The translations under genes and the position numbers were made by a program. DNA of 64,000 nucleotides from Paraescarpia echinospica. Lineage: Eukaryota; Annelida; Polychaeta; Sabellida; Siboglinidae. The stretch is from assembly GCA_020002185.1 (NCBI GenBank), contig CM034531.1, forward strand, positions 44,269,099-44,333,098, given 5' to 3'. A model generated the notes under the pieces. The model had not been told where the DNA came from, did no database searches, and saw only the letters and a program-made list of their open reading frames with translations. This document shows, piece by piece, positions 45,857 through 59,467 of the stretch (position 1 is its first letter; the number at the start of each line of letters is the position of its first letter).

Positions 45857-48460
45857 GCCCTCCAGGACACCCGGCCCATTTCTTTGAAGAATTCCAGGAT
45901 CTACTTGAAAATCTGGCAACTATCTATTCAGAATTTTATATACTCGGTGATTTTAATCTTCACCTGGACTCACATTCATCAACAACAAGTACATTTAATG
46001 ACATTCTGGCATCTTATGACATGAAATAACATGTTACCTTCTCAACACACATACATGGCCACTGGCTCGATCTCTTAATCACCCGTTCAGATTGTAACAA
46101 TATTCAGACACCTACTGCTTCAGATGGTTTATCAGACCACCACACTGTCATTGCTGATCTCAAAGTTCCTAGAATTTTATCGACCGATCCATAAGATTGA
46201 CATTGCTGCATTAATGACAGACATCCTTAAATCCGACCTCATCAGTAAACCCAAAGAACATCTGTCAGATCTGTGTCGACAGTACTGTCAAGTACTCAAA
46301 GATTTACTTAATAAACATGCACCACTGAGATCTAAATCTGTGTCCTAAAAGCCACATGCTCCATGGATGACTCCTGAAATTCTACAATCTAAAAAGCGCC
46401 GGCGCTATCTTGAACGTGTATGGCGCAAATCACGCTCGCCTTTGGACAGATCATGATATTCTAAACAGTGTCACTACTGCAACAGATAAATGGCCAAAGC
46501 TAAATCAAATGATTACACAAACATGGTCTCGAGTAACTCTGATAACCCACGTCAGCTATGGAACTGCATAAATCATATTTTACACATGCGGCCGTCTCCA
46601 TCTCTACCTAGTCATGTGTCAGTCAAATCTCTGTGTGACTCGTTTTCTATTCATTTCAAAGATAAAATAAGTTTTATACGTTCTGCTTTTCCATGTCAGA
46701 CTTTAAGTTCTGTAAATGTGGACTCCCCGCAAGTAAATTCTCCACTTATATTGTTTGAGCCAACCACAGTTGATGATGTGAGGAAAATAATAATGTCCTC
46801 CCCTAATAAGTCATGCGATCTCGATCCATTACCAACCATACTACTAAAAGCATGTCTTGACTCTTTACTTGGTACAATAACAAATATCATAAATTTATCA
46901 CTAAGTTCGGGTAAATTCCCAGATGATTTTAAACACGCACATGTAAATCCTGTTCTCAAGAAGACTTCTCTGCCAAAAGATGATTTCAAAAATTATAGGC
47001 CTATTTCTAATCTTAGCTTTATTTCTAAGATACTTGAGAAAGTCGTAGCAAGCCATCTAAGGTGTCATATCAGCTCAACTTGTTTATCCAGTGTGCTTCA
47101 ATCAGCATACAAACAATTTCATTCTACAGAGACTACTCTCCTAAAAGTACACAATGATGTTATATTAAACATTGATAAAGGCAAAGTAACTGCACTTACC
47201 TTGCTTGATCTGTCTGCCTCCTTTGATACCATTGATCACATTCACAACACTCTTGTCAAACGATTATCATTGTGGTATGGCATATCTGGCACAGCTCTGA
47301 CCTGGTTTTCTTCATATCTAACCAATAGACATCAATGTATAAAGATAGATAATTACTTTTCAATCTCACTCCCCACTTCATGTGGCATTCCCCAGGGTTC
47401 CGTTCTTGGGGCTTTGCTTTTCACTCTCTACACTACGCCACTCAGCTCTGTAATCCAAAGTCATAACTTGGATCATCACCTTTATGCAGATGACACACAG
47501 ATCTACATTTCCTTGGCCACGCCCGATACAAGGCACTCTCTAAACCGACTCAACGATTGTCACCAAGATGTTTCTTCATGGATGACCGATAGCAAATTAA
47601 AGTTAAATGCAGACAAAACTGAATTCCTCATCATTGGTACTCCAATGCAGCGAGCTAAACTTAATGACTTTTTTTCCAACATGCATCCTGAGTCAAAATA
47701 TCACACCAGCAGCATCAGTACGGAATCTAGGAGTGACCTTTGATTGCGACTTCAATTTCAGACAACACATATCCCAAACATGCCGTTGCTGTTTTTACCA
47801 TATCCGTGATCTTCGCCGCATTCGCCGACACATGTCGCTTTCTGTTGCTAAGACTATCGCAACAGCTCTTGTTAGCAGCAGATTAGATTATTGCAATTCC
47901 CTCCTTCATAATATTGCTATCAAGGATATTGCAAAACTACAATGCGTCCAAAATTGTTTAGCAAGGGTAGTCACACAATCTCCTCGATTCTCCCGCTCAG
48001 TGCCACTTCTAAAATCACTGCATTGGCTCCCCGTGCGATATCGCATTATGTTTAAGATCTGCACAATCACCTACCAAGCAACCTAGTTATTTACACTCAA
48101 TGCTCACACCAGCTAGACAAGCCAGACAACTTCGGTCGTCTAGTTCGAAGTTGCTATCTGTTCCTAGTGTTAAGATGCTGGAACTCGCGCTTTTTCAGTT
48201 GCCGCGCCAACTATATGGAATTCGCTTCCCGTTAATGTTAAATCAGCAGAAAATATTGTTACATTTCGTCGTCACCTCAAAACCTATCTTTTCAATATCG
48301 CCTATCCTCCCTAGCTTCCTAGCACATCCATCCAGTTGTTGACGACTTTCGCCTATCACACGAATACGAGAATGCTCAATCCTTTGGTTTTGGTGCGCCA
48401 CTGAGCTTGGATTGTCTGAGGATATTGGCGCGTAAGAAGTTATGTATTATTATTATTTTG
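45857..48460 (+). mobile_element. L2-like LINE with long intact RT frame
   Basis: 5'-truncated in the endonuclease: ILGDFNLHLDSHSSTTSTF, HGHWLDLLITRSD, SDGLSDHHTVIADL. Then a 418-codon frame (46,490-47,743): DLDPLPTILLKACLDSLLG, FKNYRPISNLSFISKILEKV, VTALTLLDLSASFDTIDHIH, CGIPQGSVLGALLFTLYTTP, HHLYADDTQIYISLATPDT (catalytic YADD), KLKLNADKTEFLIIGTPMQR. A frameshift near 47,690 leads to ASVRNLGVTFDCDFNFRQHI, SSRLDYCNSLLHNI and LKSLHWLPVRYRIMFKICTI. The 3' end is an AT-rich tail with (ATT)n at 48,447-48,460. Known: YADDTQxYxS and SRLDYCN..L are L2/CR1 hallmarks. Confidence 0.87.
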
Positions 48461-49734
48461 CATAGAACCGTGTTCTAAATAATCGTTTAGATTGGTATGG
48501 GTGTAATTGCTGCAAAAACCATAACTTCATAAACATTTATGATACAAAACTGTACCATTTTGCAAATATGGGAAGTGGCTAATCTACCGATGGATTAAAA
48601 TATTTCTGCTAATAGATTCAACATTTCCAAATGATATTATATGCAGTGAACTATGTAATGAATTATGGAGAAACACAATGTAATGGCATATCTCAGTTCA
48701 ATGTCATGAGACAAACGTAAAGGACCCGCTCTCAAAATTGCTGTTTCCATCAAATAGGCAAAGCTGATAACACAAGGAAGAGAGGAAATTGTTTATTGAT
48801 ATTAACTGGACTGTGCCCATATGCAATGGAGAAAACCTACTGTAATATGGAACTTCCCGGTTCATTGGAATGCAAAATGATGGATACATCCATAAATGTG
48901 CTGATTCCTGTCAAAAAGTAAAGCTAGTAACCAAAGAAAGCAGAGAAAAATCATTTAGTGAAGCTGCCCGGATTGTATCTAGATCATATGTAAAAAACGG
49001 CAGATTTCCGTTGATAGAGTATGATAAACATTGGTTTGTTCTTATTCTTCTAAATTAATGTCACAAACCAATAATAACACTTTATCGTATCATAAAATGT
49101 ATTACTTACATTCATGTGTATAAAAGCCAACTTTCATTATTACACATCTGTCACGGTCTGGCAGGTCTTCAGTGTATAGACAGCTAAAGTATTAAGGGAG
49201 GTCCCTACACAATTAAATAACGCCCGTAAATGACGAAAACAGATCAACACAACAAACCATATAAAATGGAAAATAAACAGTTTAATACCACATTATTATA
49301 CAACTATTATGACCACAAAATGGTCACGAGATTTACGGAACCAACAGTAAGATACAACTAAGACTAACGTTGTTTTTATGCATCTGGTCACATTCGTCTC
49401 GATGGTGCATGCTGCACCTAGTCACTCACATATGGATGGTGCACTTCTTGAATTAAAGAAATGGGAAACAGTGCAGGCAGTTTCCAGCAAGACATCAATA
49501 GTGCTGTGTGAACATCCACAATATGTCTGATGTATAAAACATAAATAACCCTTAGAGACATAGTACTAAACTCCAACGACAAGCTTCGATTGACAATAGT
49601 GAAGATAACTGACTACGTTTTTTTTTAAACGTAGAATCACGTATTATCCACCAGCATATGGTTATGGATCTGCAATCGTCATACAAAATCACAGTAGTAG
49701 AGTTCAATTCAGCAATTTTATGGTTTCGTGTATT
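48461..49734. other. Non-coding part of HEPN intron 4
   Basis: No gene supported. A 62-codon plus frame at 48,870-49,058 matches nothing I know and lacks context. No clear repeat. Confidence 0.35.
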
Positions 49735-50400
49735 ATAACAATAATAATAATCATCATCATTGTGCAGCAGTAGTGTCCTGTAGTTGGGCGAAGGCCTCAG
49801 CATGTCGTTTCCAAATCTGCCTGTCTTATGCTATCCTCTGCCAGATGGTACCCTTCCAGTACGCGTCTAGTTCGTCTCCCCACCATCTCGCCGGTCTTCC
49901 TCTAGATCGTTTCCCTTCGTAAGGTCTCCAGGTTGTGATGTGCGATGTCCATCGGTTATCTCATAGTCTGATGATGTGCTCTGTCCAGGTCCACTTCTGT
50001 CTTCTGATTTGTTCTATCACGTCTATGACCTTTGTCTTCTCTCTTACTCAGATGTTTGTTTTTTTCTCTCGATATGTGATGTTTAACATACTTCTTTCCA
50101 TCTTTGTTTGTGCGGCTGCTAGCTTGTTCTTTGCCTGGATGGTGAGGGCCAATGTTTCCGCGCCATATGGCATCGCTGGAAGTACGCATGAGTTGTAGAC
50201 TTGTCTCTTCAAGCAGATTCCAAAGTTACCCTTGAAGATGTCACAGTGTTTGGCGATTGCTGTTCAGCTGGCAGTGATTCTTCTTTGAATCTCCTTGTCT
50301 TCGTCTTTGTCTCTGATACTGTATCGCTGTCCCAGATAGATATAGCTTTTAACGTTCTCTATCCGCATGGTGTTGATATATATTGGTTCGTCATTTTCTA
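49735..50400 (-). mobile_element. RTE-like LINE, 3' end (RT C-terminus)
   Basis: The minus strand, one frame with a few stops, reads ENVKSYIYLGQRYSIRD, then FKGNFGICLKRQVYNSCVLP, then YGAETLALTIQAKNKLAAAQ, then RSRGRPARWWGDELDAYWKG and a terminal FAQLQDTTAAQ stop, followed by an (ATT)n tail at about 49,738-49,760. Known: LPxxxYGxETWxLT ... QRxMERxMLxI ... GRPxxRWxDDL is the conserved end of RTE/endonuclease-RT LINEs. It lies immediately upstream of the duplicated HEPN exons. Confidence 0.8.
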
Positions 50401-50635
50401 GCCAAATTGGGAATACTAATTAGTCAAAATTAATATTATATGATATCATGAATTTGGGCAAATTTGCTTGTGAACAGGGCAGTGAATGTTTCTAATGTGG
50501 TATAGTAGCATGCATCCTTGAACATTATTCTGAACTAACACGACTGTATGTATGTGCAATTGTCAAGAATCATTAGCAAGAATGCTCATTTATATGATAA
50601 GGTTACGTTAATGATGCCTGGTATGTTGTTTTCAG

Positions 50636-50668
50636 AAGGACAGCAGAAGATTGATGACAGACTTAAGG
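50636..50668 (+). pseudogene. Truncated HEPN coiled-coil exon (unit A)
   Basis: After acceptor TTTTCAG it encodes GQQKIDDRLK (first codon shared with the previous exon) and then runs into intronic sequence at CTTAAGG, giving KDSH and a stop. The donor has been deleted. If spliced in it would truncate the protein, so it is probably skipped or used as a terminating exon. Confidence 0.7.
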
Positions 50669-50811
50669 ATAGCCACTAGTCGAAAACGGCATAGACATTA
50701 TTATCTCTGTTAATACCGAGCATATTTGAGCCAAATTGTATATATATATATATAATTATGGTCATTTATACGATAAGGTTTCATTAATGATGCCTGATAT
50801 GTTGTTTTCAG

Positions 50812-50853
50812 AAGGACAGCAGAAGATTGATGACAGACTGAAGAATGTGGAAG
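50812..50853 (+). CDS. HEPN protein coiled-coil exon, unit B (42 nt, phase 1/1)
   Basis: Acceptor TTGTTTTCAG, donor GAAG|GTAAGT. With one base from the previous exon it reads EGQQKIDDRLKNVE, exactly 14 residues or two heptads (hydrophobic I, L, V spacing). Equal phases mean the exon can be duplicated, skipped or repeated without shifting the frame. Exon 4 (phase 1 end) joins it directly. Confidence 0.7.
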
Positions 50854-51775
50854 GTAAGTTACTCTGAATTAAAGTCCATCTACTTTTATAATCTAATGGA
50901 CCATTCACGAATACGTGGGAGGGTACGGTAACATGATTATGTTTACAATAATATAACGGAATTGAATGTAAAACTAATGAAAAATTTTCTTCCGCACGCA
51001 ATTGCTGTGGTTGTAGTTTACAATTCTTCTGCCACGTTCGCTCTCCTGACATCATAGAATTATTAGAATCATTAAGGAGTACAGACTCTCTGACAGAATG
51101 GACAGTTAGAGGATCCTTAAATAGAATGTTTTGTCTTTCATATAAAACTAATCATTTCCATTATATTTAAAAAGATAAATCCTATGTCAACAACTAACCA
51201 CTTGCCAGTAGTAGAGCAGGGGTATCCAGTTTATCTTAAATACACATTCTTGGTTTGAATTTGTCAGAACAAAATCATGAAAAGCAAATCCCAGAAGTTG
51301 AAGCTATGCATATTTATTTTATGAGAGCACCAGGTCAAATCAAGTAATCATACAGTAGTGGCAGACACTAGACAACTTTCTCTCTTTACCATCTACTCAA
51401 ATTTTTTTTCAAAACTAGTTTCTAAATAAACATGGAACGTAACAACTTGAAACATCATGATCTAAAATGCTTAAGGATAGCCACTAGTCGAAAACGGCAT
51501 AGACATTATTATCTCTGTTAATACCGAGCATATTTTTGCCAATATGGGAATACTAATTAGTTAAAATGAATATTATATGATATCTTTAATTTGGGCAAGT
51601 TTGCTTATGAACATGGCCGTGAATGTTTCTAATATGGTGTAGTAGCATGCATCCTTGAATATTATTCTGAACTAACACGACTGTATGTATGTATGTGCAG
51701 TTATTAAGAATCATTAGCAAGAATGCTCATTTATATGATAAGGTTACATTAATGATGCCTGTATGTTGTTTTCAG

Positions 51776-51817
51776 AAGGACAGCAGAAGATTTATGAAAC
51801 ACTGAAGAATGTGGAAA
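51776..51817 (+). CDS. HEPN protein coiled-coil exon, unit C (42 nt, phase 1/1)
   Basis: Same length, phase and splice sites as unit B: EGQQKIYETLKNVE. It differs from B at three of 14 residues (D to Y, D to E, R to T), while heptad positions are kept. Later exons of the gene are not visible in this window; they may lie beyond 64 kb or the gene may end nearby. Confidence 0.68.
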
Positions 51818-52353
51818 GTAAGTTACTCTGAATTAAAGTCCATCTACTTTTATACTCTAATGGACCAATCACGAATACGTGGGAGGGTACGGTAACATGA
51901 TTATGTTTACAATAATATAACTGAATTTAATGTAAAACTAATGGAAAATTTTCGTCCGCACGCAATTGCTGTGGTTGTAGTTTACAATTCTTCTGCCATG
52001 TTTGCTCTCCTGACATCGAAGAATTATTAGAATCATTAAGGAGTGTAGACTCTCCGACAGAATGAATAGTTAGAGGATCCTTAAATAGAACGTTTTGTCT
52101 TTCATATAAAATATTCATATAAAACTGTAGTCGTTTCCATCAGATTCAAAAAGATAAATACTATATCTGCAACTAACCACTTGCCAGTGGTAGAGTAGGG
52201 GTTTGTAGTTTATTTTAAATAAACCTTCTTGGTTTGAGTTTGTCAGAACAAAATCATGAAAGGCGAATACCAGAATTTGAAGCTATGCATACTTATTTTC
52301 TGAGAGCACCAGGTCTGTCAAATTAAGTATTCACACAGTAGTGGCAGACAGTT

Positions 52354-52925
52354 TGTGTAATGCATTACATTTTGTTCAAATGTCAGCAGTAATTATGGCA
52401 ATAACATTAATTATTAATTAATTATTTACTATATTTACTTGTGTCATTCTTGACCTCAGCACACGGACACATTATGAAATGTAATATTTCAATAACTGCA
52501 ACATGTTAGAGGGCTGTTTCCATTGGTTTTTTTTAATTATAAAATCATGTTTGACAGAATAAGCTATATTACAGTGTTTTGACACTGAAATGTGTTTAAA
52601 CGAACCATTTTTGTTTAAATTTAAAACTGGTTTTCTTGTATTTGTTTATATCAAATACAGTTGTTTTGATTAGATTTAGACAAAAGTAAAACTTTACACG
52701 TAATGTAGAAAGCACTGCGGCAATATTGGCTTACTTTGAACTCCAAACCCAAACAATCGCCTTGGTAACAACATATCAATTATATAGTACGTTGGTTGTC
52801 ATTGTTTGTACATTATGTTCCCGTTGGTCTTTTGAAAGGGTGTGAATTCTTATTAGACACCATTATTTTATTGACTTTGGCAATTATACAGCGATCATCA
52901 TTGAATAATATTAATATGTATATAT

Positions 52926-52957
<32 letters not shown>

Positions 52958-53416
52958 AAATACATATTTATTGGTGTGCAGTGGTAGTGGGTGGGTGGTG
53001 ATGAGCAGTGCTGCCATCTGCTGACTACCACATTCCTCCCTCCTTATGACGTTTGATCGCCAACCATATATCCCACTTTTAAATCACCCAACCTGAATTC
53101 CATTTGAAACTAAATATAATTATGTAAGTAATAATTCATAAATTAGTTAGTCTAACAAACCTAGCCAATTTAATAAACTGAATGAATTTGATAGTCGTTA
53201 AATAATAATAATACACCGTGTTATGAACATATTGCTAGTGATTGTTGTGAACACAGTTAGTACAATAAACATTCAAAAACCAAAACTCCTTCTAACATAG
53301 TAATGTGATGGGTAACGAAACGTTGTTGCACTAGTCTTATTTGACCAGGCAGTGCAAGTGCAGGGTTCTGTCGACAGCATACGAAGGCTGGTCCCGGCTG
53401 CCATGATATATGCGTT
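52354..53416. other. Non-coding, with (TA)n microsatellite
   Basis: (TA)n at about 52,917-52,961. No convincing further HEPN exon is found. Sequence becomes GC-richer towards 53.4 kb where the TatD-like frame begins. Confidence 0.4.
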
Positions 53417-54083
53417 CTATACCTTGTAAAACGCCTGCACGTTGAGGGTGGCCACGCGAAGCACTACCCAGCTTGGCAGATTGCGCAGTGATGCAATGTA
53501 CCATGCCTGATGCACCAGCTCATATGGGTGTCCGTGGTTATGACCCCGTGGTGACAACAGGGGGGCATCTGTTTCCAGCACCAGCTGGAATAGGTCGATC
53601 TGCCGTGCCAGTTCGCTAAATCCTGGCGCTGACACTGACTTGTTGGTGATTCCAAAAACACTGTTCGTAAATTGCCGTACCCACTGTTTGTAGTCTGCCA
53701 GACTACCGGTGAAGCTGTACATATGTGTCAGCTGGCGTTGATGTGTGTGTTTTTTCAGTATCGCCAGTGCTTCGCACATGTCGCTCGAGAAGGGAACGCA
53801 TACATTCCCAAGCAAGTGGAGAACCAACGGCTTCTCCAACTCCTTAGCCAAGGCAATATGCTTTTCAAACAGTAGTCGTTGACTGGGAAGTGAATGTAGT
53901 GGCTCCGTGTAATCGAGGCCACATTCGCCTATCGTAACGCAGTCGGGACTGTAGATCTTGGCCTCCATCCTGTCCCATGAATCATTATCAAGCGACTTTG
54001 CCAGTCGAGGGTGAACACCATAAGTGGTTTTTATAACCACCGTCTGATGACTGACAGTGACTCCCTTTATGACCGGTCACAGT
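53417..54083 (-). pseudogene. TatD-like metal-dependent hydrolase, C-terminal two thirds
   Basis: TatD enzymes are TIM-barrel, divalent-metal DNases/hydrolases. Seen: VVIKTTYGVHPRLAKSLDND, then TIGECGLDYTEPLHSLPSQR (the GExGLDY signature with metal-binding Glu), KPLVLHLLGNVCVPFS, LTHMYSFTGSLADYKQW and LFQLVLETDAPLLSPRGHNH (the ETDAP signature with catalytic Asp). The frame has no ATG and is blocked by a TGA just upstream. The N-terminal H-x-H metal motif was not found. So the core is open for over 200 codons but the gene is broken at its start. Confidence 0.75.
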
Positions 54084-54800
54084 CAGTTGTCTGGAAAGAC
54101 GCGGTTATCCACCACTGCATTGAGGCTGACCGTACTATCACCTCGCCAGAGGGAGAAGGCCGTTTCCCATGCTGGGACAGGTTCGGTGATGAAATCAAAT
54201 GGGACAGCAGTTCTCTCTCCTCGGTCCCTGTCGCCTGGTATTTCCTCGCCCTCATCTCCCTAGCCTGTAATAATTGTAGTGGGCGTCTATTGCAGACTCC
54301 TTTACAGTGTGAGTCTGATGGAGTGAGGCCGACGGGACTACCCATTCTCGGAAGGTGTCCTGCTTGTAGGGTGGCATCTCTGCCAGCATCCTTCCCATGC
54401 CGTCTCAATAAAGGAGTGCCACTGGGTGGTTGGGTGGACTCAGCCGGATGTCGATGGCAGCGATAGGTCGGCCTATCATCTCGGCTACTTAGGCTAACAT
54501 GACCCGCATGGCCATGTTAGATCGGGAACCCAGTTTTGGGTACCACCCTCTCTTTCTAAACAGGACGACTAGCTCCTCAAAGGTGTGGATGAGGGCCATT
54601 CTCTGCGTACTCTTGAGGAGTTCGATCATGGAGTATGCCCACCTAGCAAAATGTGGAGCAAACTCCCCTTTTTGCCTATCCTCCACAGAATGCCTGGCCA
54701 GATGAGCCCGTAGGGAGGGGGGTATAATGCCAAACTGTTGCTCACACAGCCAACAAGTGGTATCCGGATGAAAATGCCAAGGTAAGTGTGTTACCTCGAC
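54084..54800 (-). pseudogene. N-terminal zinc-finger part of the TatD-like gene, fragmented
   Basis: Minus strand from 54,800: HLPWHFHPDTTCWLCEQQFG, then IIPPSLRAHLARHSVED, a C-x2-C-x12-H-x3-H zinc finger. Next comes GEFAPHFARWAYSMIELLKS and LVVLFRKRGWYPKLG to a stop at 54,489. A further frame at about 54,080-54,260 reads VPFDFITEPVPAWETAFSLW and RGDSTVSLNAVVDNRVFPDN and points towards the TatD frame. Known, from memory: invertebrate TatD proteins with a C2H2-like finger and an (H/Q)FARWAYSM block exist. Frame changes between parts could be lesions or introns; no convincing splice sites seen. Confidence 0.55.
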
Positions 54801-55378
54801 ATGGAGTCACATGCAATTGGTGCACTGTCCAAGCCCAGCTTGCACCTGTCTCCTCTTTCTGGGGGGGGGGTCATTTCGGCAGTAGTCGATGCATGTTGCA
54901 CCGCCTCACCAGAAAACAGTCCCTCCCCAATTACAAGACCTTTTGTTGTTTCACATTCATCGTCAGAGGAGACGGAAAGTGGGGGATGAGGGGCCTATGA
55001 TTTCTGGCATCTGTTTCGTCGCCACCATCGTTTGCCGAATATGATGGGGGTACCCTGGCCTCGAGGTCTCTGGCCTCTTCCATAGCGGTTAGTGTGACAG
55101 GACTATTGTCCGTCGCCGCTGGGGCTACCCCTGTGCATATGTTGCGTACTAGTGGTGGTGGTGCATGAAGATTGTGTATGGTCTGTTTGAGTGGTGTCCC
55201 TGTGTATAGGGATGCCATGGTAGCGGGGATTCCCCCCAAGCGTGGGGTTCGTGCGAGGGGTAGTGCATGGAGACTGCTATTCGCTGGTATCTCTGTGTAT
55301 AGGGATGACGTGGTAGGGATGGTCGTGCTGTTATCCTGCAGCAGAGTTGGCAACCTGGCACCTTGCACTACTGGTAAT
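54801..55378 (-). other. Ser/Thr/Pro-rich frame upstream of the zinc finger
   Basis: A minus frame (55,368-54,931) has internal near-repeats (SLYTEIPANSSLHALPLART against SLYTGTPLKQTIHNLHAPPP) and ends NVKQQKVL. A run of ten Cs at about 54,861-54,870 may hide a frameshift before the zinc-finger part. It may be the disordered N-terminus of the TatD-like gene. It abuts the broken Gypsy integrase at 55,379. Confidence 0.4.
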
Positions 55379-56529
55379 TCATTGTTCGAAGAACATCTTG
55401 GCTGTTATTTCAGCTGTTTGTTCGGGCAATACATGTAGCTCTAGGCAACGAGTAAATTGGTCCAGGATTATAAGTACGTACTTATTCCCAGATTCGCTCG
55501 TTGCAAATGGCCCTAGAATATCTAAGTGTACCCGTTCCCCCGAGCCCTCCGCCTGGTAGTGGAGCAATTGTGCACACTGTGGTCGTCCCACTTTGTGAAT
55601 GTGGCATACAGTGCAAGTGCCACAAACAATTAGCAGTTCCGGCGCATACAGGGCCAGAAAAAGCTTTTCCCTAGTTTTGTGAAGGTCTTATCTCTTCCCC
55701 AATGTCCTCCAGTGCGTTTCATTGATTGAGGTACTATTAACTTTAGTGTAGGGGACCAATCTCTTCCTCCCAACAATAATACAAGACCCCATCCTGTATA
55801 TGTAGTCGATCCCTATTATTCCATAACTTGCAGGTACCCAAACCTTGGAGTTGTACGTCGTTTTGTGTAGGGGGCTCCCCTTCTAACCAGGTGATTACAG
55901 GTCGTAATTCAGTGTCTTGCATCTGGGACTCTCGTAATTCCTGTGAACTGTACTGGTGCATGTAGTTTGGGCCGGTTTGGTTCTCCCCCATTATATCATT
56001 AACTTCACTGGATACACTGAGTTGTCTTGTTGCTAATGATACTACATAATCAACTTCCTCCTCGAACATTCCCCACTGGTTGTGGAGTTTTGTACAATAT
56101 GGACAGCCACCACAAGGTAGAGAACTTAGTTCTTGGCCAGCCTCATAACAACTGCATATTTCATGTTCCTCTGGTATTCTTGATAATGCATCGGCATTGG
56201 AATGTCTAACCCCAGGTCTGTGTTGGATAGTCAGGGAGTACTGAGACAATTCCTCCAGCCACCTACGAAGCTGGCCTACAGGGTGTTTGAAGTGGAATAA
56301 CCACATGAGTGACCCATGATCTGTCCTTATTGTAAACTCAAGGCCAAGCAGGTAGTGTTTGTAATGGCGTGTGAACATTACTATAACCAACAATTCCTTA
56401 CGTGTGGTGCAGTACCGTTGCTGTATTGGAGTCAAGGTGTGCAACGCAAAAGAAATTGGACGTACCATTCCATTCTGTACCTGATACAGGGCCACATCTG
56501 AGGCATCTGTATCAAAGATGAATGGGTCC
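55379..56529 (-). mobile_element. Gypsy-type retrotransposon pol: RNase H and start of integrase
   Basis: RNase H: DPFIFDTDASDVALYQVQNG (catalytic Asps), RYCTTRKELLVIVMFTRHYK, FTIRTDHGSLMWLFHFKHPV, RHSNADALSRIPEEHE. Then a linker, an integrase HHCC-type stretch (CTVCHIHKVGRPQCAQLLHY) and the core start GERVHLDILGPFATSESGNK plus YVLIILDQFTRCLE (first catalytic Asp and the second, LDQFT). The integrase is cut at AKMFFEQ (55,379), where unrelated sequence starts. There is a stop between the RNase H/linker frame and the integrase frame. No LTR found. The order on the minus strand continues from 58,497-59,462. Confidence 0.87.
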
Positions 56530-58493
<1,964 letters not shown>

Positions 58494-58496
58494 GGT

Positions 58497-59462
58497 AAAG
58501 CCAGCACTGGCGTGGTTGTCATTACCTGCTTTAGTTCCTGAAACGCCACTTCACACGACTCAGTCCATTCAAATGGCTCTCTTGGTTTGGTCAATTCATA
58601 GAGTGGTTTCATTGTTTCTGGTAATCCCTGAATAAATTCCCTGTGCTAGTTGACAAATCTTGTGAACTTACTCAGATGCAATGCATTCATTGGTCGTAGC
58701 CAATTTAGTACACTCTGATCATTAGTGACGGAAACACCCTCTCAGGACAATTTACGTCCAAGGAAGCGAACCTCCGTGCTAAACAAAGAGCTTTTTTTGT
58801 TTTAGTTTTAAGTTGTACACTTCACATCTCTGGAGAACGACTTTCAGGTTTTCGAGGGACTCCTCAAAGCTCCTCCCCAGTACAATTACGTCATCTAGGT
58901 ATACAAGTACTTTGTTCCATGCGAGACCGCGTAGGACAAGATGCATAACCCTTTGGAACGTGACAGGTGCATTACATAAACCCTGGGCCATTCTGACATG
59001 TTTGAAGAGGCCATATTTGGTTAGGAACGCCGTCTTATGACTGTCGTGTTCATCTGCCATTATTTGCCAATAGCTGCTGGCCATGTCGAATGTGTGGAAC
59101 CACAGGGTACATGCCAAATTATCAATACACGTTTCGATCAAGGGCAACGGAAAAGCATCTTTAACAGTTTTAACATTTAGTTGTCGATAATCCACTGTAC
59201 ATCATACTTCCCCATCTTGTTTCCTTACTAACACGGGTGCAGATGCCCACTCTGATGTAGATGGCTTGATTACTTGTGCATCAAGCATGTTAGTCAGTGT
59301 CTTCTCCTCTTCACTCTGGAATTTTAGTGGGGTGTGCCTGAATCGTTCTCTGACGGGGTCTTCATTATAAGTGATTATGTGATAGTATATTAGAGTGAAT
59401 GTTCCTAAATCGTTACTGTCCTTGGAGAAAACGCTACCGTATTTAGCTAGTAATAGGCCCAA
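58497..59462 (-). mobile_element. Gypsy-type retrotransposon pol: reverse transcriptase
   Basis: Minus strand: KYGSVFSKDSNDLGT, then LDAQVIKPSTSEWASAPVLV and RKQDGEV. A stop at 59,202 follows. Then DYRQLNVKTVKDAFPLPLIE, FHTFDMASSYWQIMADEHDS (palm A), GLFKHVRMAQGLCNAPVTFQ, and NKVLVYLDDVIVLGRSFEES (catalytic YLDD). Further on, with stops, come LNWLRPMNALHLSKFTRFVN and EPFEWTESCEVAFQELKQVM, the thumb/tether. Protease and gag are not seen. The left end meets the outer edge of the inverted duplication at 59,468. Confidence 0.87.
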
Positions 59463-59467
59463 TGCGA

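Larger units (their letters stand above)
50404..52353 (+). repeat. Tandem array of ~967-bp units, each carrying one 42-nt exon
   Basis: Three units. Unit A (50,404-50,735) has lost ~790 bp. Units B and C are complete, with exon starts 50,812 and 51,776 (964 bp apart). Shared text includes GCTCATTTATATGATAAGG, the exon, GTAAGTTACTCTGAATTAAA, CACGAATACGTGGGAGGGTA and GATAGCCACTAGTCGAAAAC. Unit A jumps from mid-exon directly to the last of these blocks. Confidence 0.85.

Noticed and set aside
48870..49058. 62-codon plus frame in HEPN intron 4
   Set aside because: No homology I recognise, no splice context, isolated in non-coding sequence.
54067..54408. 113-codon minus frame upstream of TatD as a separate protein
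   Set aside because: An alternative frame over the same bases looks more protein-like and better fits the finger-TatD order; treated as part of the broken gene.
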